From Thermoleophilia bacterium (lineage in GTDB: Bacteria; Actinomycetota; Thermoleophilia; Gaiellales; SKUG01): a stretch of 10,504 bases of DNA. Location: contig JAOPYS010000197.1 in assembly GCA_025964465.1 (NCBI GenBank), positions 1 to 10,504 on the forward strand, read 5' to 3'. The notes beneath the pieces are model-generated. The model did not search any database. It saw nothing but the letters and a program-made list of their open reading frames with translations, and had not been told where the DNA came from. Below, in pieces: positions 7,452 through 10,504 of the stretch (position 1 is its first letter; every line of letters starts with the position of its first letter). The translations under genes and the position numbers were made by a program.

Positions 7452-8600
7452 CTACGGCAGGACGTAGCACTCCACGCCCTCGAGGGTCTCGCCACGCATC
7501 AACCGTGCGCGCTCCACGCCATGGGCGCTCAGCACGTGGTCGCCGTTGGTCTGCCGCCAGCGGACCAGGCCCACGGTGCCCTTGACCTGCTCGGTCGAGC
7601 AGTACCCCTGGATGCCCTCGAACGTCCAACCGGCCGGCGTCGTGGCGTAGCGCGGGTCGGCGGTCAGGAACCAGCCCTTGTCACCCGTCTGGAGGCTGAA
7701 CCGGCGCAGCGGCACGGTGCCCGGCTGGGGGTCGCGGTAGAGGGTGCCCTCGCGGCCGATGTCGACGAACCCGTAGGGGCCGGTGCGGGCGCCGGGATCG
7801 TTCGTGTACCAGTGCCGGTCGACGAACGGGTTGGCGAAGGCGCGCAGCGGGATGGTCGCTGCGGTGGCAGGGGCCTGGCGCGGCATCTGCCACGAGGTGA
7901 TCCACCCGCTGACGGTGCCGTCACCGTCCACGTTGGCGGGCAGCCGCAGGTACGTCCGTGCGCCCGTGCCGTAGTAGCGGTAGTAGAAGGAGGATCCGAG
8001 CGTGCGGGCCACGTGGTCGGGTGTGTCGAGCACCGTGCCGCTGTGGCCGAAGGTCCACGACTGCGACGGCACGCCGAGCTGCGACTCGATGCGGGCCTGG
8101 ACGAGGTAGGCACGCGTCTCGCTCCAGATGCCGGCGTCGCCGCGCAGGCTCCACCAGAGCCCGCCGTACGGGGCGGCGTCGGCGACGTGCACGAGCTCGT
8201 GCGCGAGCAGCGCCGACACGAGGTTCTGCGGATACCCCTTGGCGTACGGCGCGATGGCGATGGACGGCTGCTCGAACGGGCCGACGTTCGCGGCGTTGGT
8301 GCAGGCGACCACGCCCACGCCACCGCACCCGAGCTGGGCTGGATCCTGCAGGCGGATCTGGACCCCGCGCGTCCGGGCCAGGTCGTCGAGGTAGGCGCCG
8401 AGCATGTGCTGGTGGAGGTTCGAGCGCACCTGGGCGATCCAGACCGCGTCGGGCGTCGCGTTGACCACGCTCTGGACGACGGGGCTGAGCGCCGGCGACG
8501 ACGGCGGACGCAGCCCGTGCGCCGAGGCCGCGGCCGGGAGCACCGCGGTGGCGAGGGCAGCGGCGAGGACGGTGAGCGCGTGTCGGCGGAGGGTGATCAT
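7452..8600 (-). CDS. Secreted HExxH metallopeptidase-like protein with C-terminal DUF5648-like domain
   Basis: A 382-residue exported protein. Residues 1-27 form a signal peptide (LRRHALTVLAAAL core, cleavage near ASA|HG). The peptidase-like part spans ~40-240: HELVH at 134-138 is the zinc-binding HExxH motif, and Glu161 in WSETRAYLVQ, 23 residues after the second His, is a plausible third ligand. Residues ~248-382 contain three related segments beginning IPLRAFAN, VPLRRFSL and VGLVRWRQ, each with a WYT/WFLT/HVLS-like core and ending near a Tyr/Cys. This matches the DUF5648-type three-fold domain, often attached to secreted enzymes and likely a binding module. I chose the ATG at 8600 because a TTGACA-17-GATGCT promoter ends 6 bases before it (leaderless message) and it starts directly at the signal peptide; an ATG at 8630 would overlap the -35. 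Longer extensions to 9038 are only antisense to the right secreted-protein gene. Substrate unknown. It lies upstream of, and co-directional with, the left cassette and may read into it. Confidence 0.9.
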   Translation of the reverse strand: MITLRRHALTVLAAALATAVLPAAASAHGLRPPSSPALSPVVQSVVNATPDAVWIAQVRSNLHQHMLGAYLDDLARTRGVQIRLQDPAQLGCGGVGVVACTNAANVGPFEQPSIAIAPYAKGYPQNLVSALLAHELVHVADAAPYGGLWWSLRGDAGIWSETRAYLVQARIESQLGVPSQSWTFGHSGTVLDTPDHVARTLGSSFYYRYYGTGARTYLRLPANVDGDGTVSGWITSWQMPRQAPATAATIPLRAFANPFVDRHWYTNDPGARTGPYGFVDIGREGTLYRDPQPGTVPLRRFSLQTGDKGWFLTADPRYATTPAGWTFEGIQGYCSTEQVKGTVGLVRWRQTNGDHVLSAHGVERARLMRGETLEGVECYVLP

Positions 8601-8606
8601 GGGTCC

Positions 8607-8635
8607 AGCATCCGACGATGCCGGAATCATGTCAA
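8607..8635 (-). promoter_or_regulatory. Promoter of the metallopeptidase-like gene, probably leaderless
   Basis: On the minus strand a consensus -35 TTGACA (8635-8630) is followed after exactly 17 bases by GATGCT (8612-8607), which keeps the A at position 2 and T at position 6 of a -10 box. The usual start distance falls on the A of the ATG at 8600, so the message would have no 5' leader. This fits the lack of a good Shine-Dalgarno in front of that ATG. Confidence 0.55.
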
Positions 8636-8676
8636 GTTGAATATTTGCAAAGAGGCTACCAAAACAGAGAAGGTGC

Positions 8677-8705
8677 TTGACGAGGTGGCGCGACGGTCGT
8701 ACGTT
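8677..8705 (+). promoter_or_regulatory. Promoter of the right secreted-protein/regulator operon
   Basis: TTGACG (8677-8682), a 17-base spacer and TACGTT (8700-8705) form a near-consensus housekeeping-type promoter with a start near 8712 and a leader of ~34 bases. The A-rich run at 8659-8671 just upstream is placed like an UP element. Unlike the left operon, no TGTG-N6-CACA palindrome is visible nearby. Confidence 0.7.
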
Positions 8706-8735
8706 CGAGGAGCGATCTCCCCCCTCGACCGACCT

Positions 8736-8739
8736 GGAG
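8736..8739 (+). promoter_or_regulatory. Ribosome binding site deciding the ATG at 8746
   Basis: GGAG lies 6 bases before the ATG at 8746. This selects that start over the ATG-like beginning at 8677, which falls inside the -35 element. Confidence 0.6.
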
Positions 8740-8745
8740 TCCACG

Positions 8746-9150
8746 ATGCGCCCCCACCCCCGTCGCCTGCGCCGCCTGCGTGCCACCGGCATCGCCCTGG
8801 CGCTCCTGGCCAGCGTCGTCGCCGCCCCGGCTGCCCACGCGAACGTCAGCCCCGACCGCGCCGGCGCCGTCGTCGGGTGTGGGCCGGGCGTCAACGGCAT
8901 CCCGCTCTTCTCCACGAGCGGCATGCAGTGGTCCATGTACGGCTGGATCCCGCTGAACCTCAACCGCGTCGCGGTCGCACCGCGGATCGCGGTGTACTCG
9001 CTGCCCGCCCCCGGGCGTTGGCGACCGACCGGCTTCAACGCCGTCTACGTCTGGGGCCAGTGGTTCTTCGCGAACACCGGTGACCAGTGTGCCTCCGGCG
9101 CGCCCACCGCGCTGCCCCCGGGCGGGCCCGGCTTCCGGTTCGGCCGATGA
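8746..9150 (+). CDS. Small secreted two-cysteine, Trp-rich protein (right copy)
   Basis: A 134-residue paralogue of the protein at 6932-7357. The signal peptide has a strongly basic n-region (RPHPRRLRRLR), a hydrophobic core (residues ~14-28) and an AHA|N cleavage site near residue 32. The mature domain shares 76 of 101 positions with the left copy by hand alignment, including both cysteines (45 and 115), STSGMQWS, YGWIPL, RWRPTGFN, VYVWG, WFFANTGD and the PPGGPGFRFGR tail; most differences are conservative. It has its own promoter and GGAG ribosome site. Its TGA overlaps the ATG of the downstream regulator as ATGA, the same junction as in the left cassette. The family is not one I recognise and no catalytic motif is evident. 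The evenly spread substitutions point to an old duplication maintained by selection rather than a recent copy. Confidence 0.92.
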   Translation: MRPHPRRLRRLRATGIALALLASVVAAPAAHANVSPDRAGAVVGCGPGVNGIPLFSTSGMQWSMYGWIPLNLNRVAVAPRIAVYSLPAPGRWRPTGFNAVYVWGQWFFANTGDQCASGAPTALPPGGPGFRFGR

Positions 9151-10504
9151 GCCAGCGCGATCCCTCCCGCCTCGGTCGACGCCTCGAAGCGCTGGCCGAG
9201 GCCAGCGCGGCACGCGGCGACGTCACGCGTTCCCTGCTCGAGTACGAGGACGCGATCGACGCCCACGCAGCCGACCGCGACTGGCCGAGCGCCGACGCGA
9301 CCGCAGCCACCGCCATCGCGCTCGGTCGCACGCACGGGGTCGACATGACGGCGGCCATCGCACGCCGGGCCACGCTGGCATCGCGATTCGAACGACCCGA
9401 GGCCCGCGCGTTGTGGCTCGAGGTCGACGCTGCGGCCCAGGCCTGCGGCGACGACCGGCTGCGAGCGCAGGCGCTCGTCCACGCAGCCCGCACCGAGCGC
9501 GCGGACTGCGAGCTGCTGCTCGAGGCGGCCTCGCTCGACCCCGCCACCAACGGCTGGGCCGCGCGCGCTGCCAACATCATCGCCATGGCGTCCGCCGACT
9601 GGGACGCCGCGGCCCGCCACGCACGCGTGGCCGGCGACCTGGCGCGCGAGGCCCGCGACCGCAACCTCGAGGCGCAGGCGGCCTGGGGCCTCTCGCTCGC
9701 GACCGGCAACCTCGGTGACGACGCGGCCGCCCTGGAGGCGTGTCGCCGTGCGATCTACCTCCTGTCCGAGCTGCACGAGACGGCGCAGGCCGAGTACGCG
9801 CGTGCGGGCTACGTCGACCTGCTGGCCGAGGCGCTGCGCCTCGGCGACGCGGAGACCGAATCCCGACACCTGCTCTTCACGACGCAGGCGGCCGGGCTCG
9901 ACGAGCTGACGCCCATCGCCGTGGCCCTGCGCGCGCTCACGCTGCTGCGTGCCGGCCGCCTCGACGAGGCCCACGAACTGCTGCTCGACCAGGGCTGCCC
10001 CGATGCCGGGCTCGACCAGCGGGCGCTGCTCGCCGTGGTCGCCGCGCACGTCGCCGTGGATCGATCCGGCCCCTCGATGGACGCGCTCGCGGCCGTCGAT
10101 GCCGCCGATGCTGCATGCGACGCCGCCGGCATCGAGACCTACGCGATCGAGGCCGGCATCGCCCGCATCGCCCTGGACCTGGCGTCGGGCATCGACGACG
10201 AGGCGCTCGGCACGGCCCGTGCGCTGCGGCTGACCGAACCGCTCGCGGCTGGTCGGCTCGCCCTGCTCCTCGCTCGCCACGCCTCCGTCGAGGGGACGGC
10301 GTGCGATCGCCTCGTCGGCGACCTCGCGCGCGTACTCGCCACCTCCTCCTCGCCGTGGGCCGAACTCGGGGGCGCCGAGCTGGCGGCCCACGACGCCCGC
10401 GACGCCGATGCCCTGCGCGCGTGCGCCGCACGCTGGCGCGCCGCCGGGTTCGTGCTCGATGCGGCCCGCGTGGACCACGCCGCCGTGCGCACCGAGATGC
10501 GCGC
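9147..10504 (+). CDS. Helical-repeat (TPR-like) regulator, paralogue of the TPR-Crp fusion (3' end outside window)
   Basis: The frame starting at the ATG that overlaps the upstream stop (ATGA at 9147-9150) is open for 452 codons to the window edge. The protein begins MSQRDPSRLGRRLEALAEA and aligns along its length with the N-terminal region of the TPR-Crp protein at 4812-6935: shared blocks include WAARAANIIAMA, LEAQAAWG, EACRRA, SRHLLFTT, IAVALRALTLLR-GRLDEA, AAGRLALLLARHASVE and SSPWAEL. Identity is about 60% over the ~98 residues from AAWG to RLDEA. It has roughly 25 extra N-terminal residues. The alignment stops just before the region where the left copy enters its cyclic-nucleotide-like domain, so a Crp/Fnr C-terminus is predicted beyond the window but not seen. 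Likely a cytoplasmic transcription regulator translated together with the secreted protein. Long minus-strand and other-frame ORFs here are shadows of this gene. Confidence 0.92.
   Translation, partial: MSQRDPSRLGRRLEALAEASAARGDVTRSLLEYEDAIDAHAADRDWPSADATAATAIALGRTHGVDMTAAIARRATLASRFERPEARALWLEVDAAAQACGDDRLRAQALVHAARTERADCELLLEAASLDPATNGWAARAANIIAMASADWDAAARHARVAGDLAREARDRNLEAQAAWGLSLATGNLGDDAAALEACRRAIYLLSELHETAQAEYARAGYVDLLAEALRLGDAETESRHLLFTTQAAGLDELTPIAVALRALTLLRAGRLDEAHELLLDQGCPDAGLDQRALLAVVAAHVAVDRSGPSMDALAAVDAADAACDAAGIETYAIEAGIARIALDLASGIDDEALGTARALRLTEPLAAGRLALLLARHASVEGTACDRLVGDLARVLATSSSPWAELGGAELAAHDARDADALRACAARWRAAGFVLDAARVDHAAVRTEMR

Noticed and set aside
8637..8650. Fnr-like site TTGAATATTTGCAA
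   Set aside because: Only the outer TTG/CAA triplets pair; too weak in an AT-rich stretch to call an operator.
8601..9038. N-terminal extension of the metallopeptidase frame up to 9038
   Set aside because: The extension is antisense to the right secreted-protein gene and would bury the signal peptide more than 140 residues inside the protein.
7158..9083. 641-codon plus-strand open frame
   Set aside because: Runs antisense through the metallopeptidase gene and then out of frame through the right secreted-protein gene; it crosses both promoters and shows no family signal.
9045..10478. 477-codon minus-strand open frame
   Set aside because: Antisense to the second regulator, whose frame is homologous to the left TPR-Crp protein.
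1..10504. tRNA, rRNA, insertion sequence or integrase features
   Set aside because: No RNA-gene-like sequence, transposase/integrase motif or terminal inverted repeats were recognised; the inverted cassette copies are diverged paralogues, not mobile-element ends.

Overview
The window is very GC-rich (about three quarters G+C by eye) with almost exclusively G/C-ending codons, so every gene throws long false ORFs in the other frames. Codon use, TAnnnT-type -10 elements, twin-Arg/Lys signal peptides and the protein families suggest a high-GC actinomycete-like bacterium, possibly Thermoleophilia/Solirubrobacterales. That placement is an inference, not a demonstrated assignment.

Layout. (1) 3-4463 (+): the 3' part of a very large multidomain gene with no recognised start inside the window. 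It has a beta-rich N-terminal region, glycine/alanine-rich hydrophobic helices, a duplicated small beta domain, a transglutaminase-fold cysteine-protease-like domain with a visible Cys-His-Asp triad, and two phospholipase-D-like halves, the second with a damaged HKD motif. (2) 4464-4811: a 348-base convergent intergenic gap holding three tandem copies of a ~61-bp repeat with perfect 8-bp hairpins at the unit junctions. (3) 4812-8600 (-): three co-directional genes: a secreted HExxH metallopeptidase-like protein with a DUF5648-like C-terminus (8600-7452), a small secreted two-cysteine protein (7357-6932) and, overlapping it by ATGA, a 707-residue regulator fusing TPR-like helical repeats to a Crp/Fnr sensor and DNA-binding domain (6935-4812). 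(4) 8601-8745: an AT-rich divergent promoter region. (5) 8746-10504 (+): a second copy of the small secreted protein followed, again through ATGA, by a second helical-repeat regulator cut by the window end. This second regulator has no stop in the window and is easily missed.

The main result is a repeated two-gene cassette: [secreted ~100-residue two-Cys, Trp-rich protein] -> ATGA -> [TPR-Crp/Fnr fusion]. It is present twice in opposite orientations around a secreted metallopeptidase-like gene. The mature secreted proteins are about 75% identical by hand alignment (76 of 101 positions), and the regulators about 60% over a good stretch. The left copy has a perfect 18-bp palindrome with Crp-type spacing (TGTGC-N6-GCACA) centred 41.5 bases upstream of the start predicted from a TACGGT -10 box. 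That is the geometry of a class II Crp-activated promoter and suggests autoregulation. The right copy instead has a near-consensus TTGACG-17-TACGTT promoter and no such site. I do not recognise this cassette as a described system; a sensing or signalling role linking an exported protein to a cytoplasmic regulator is inference.
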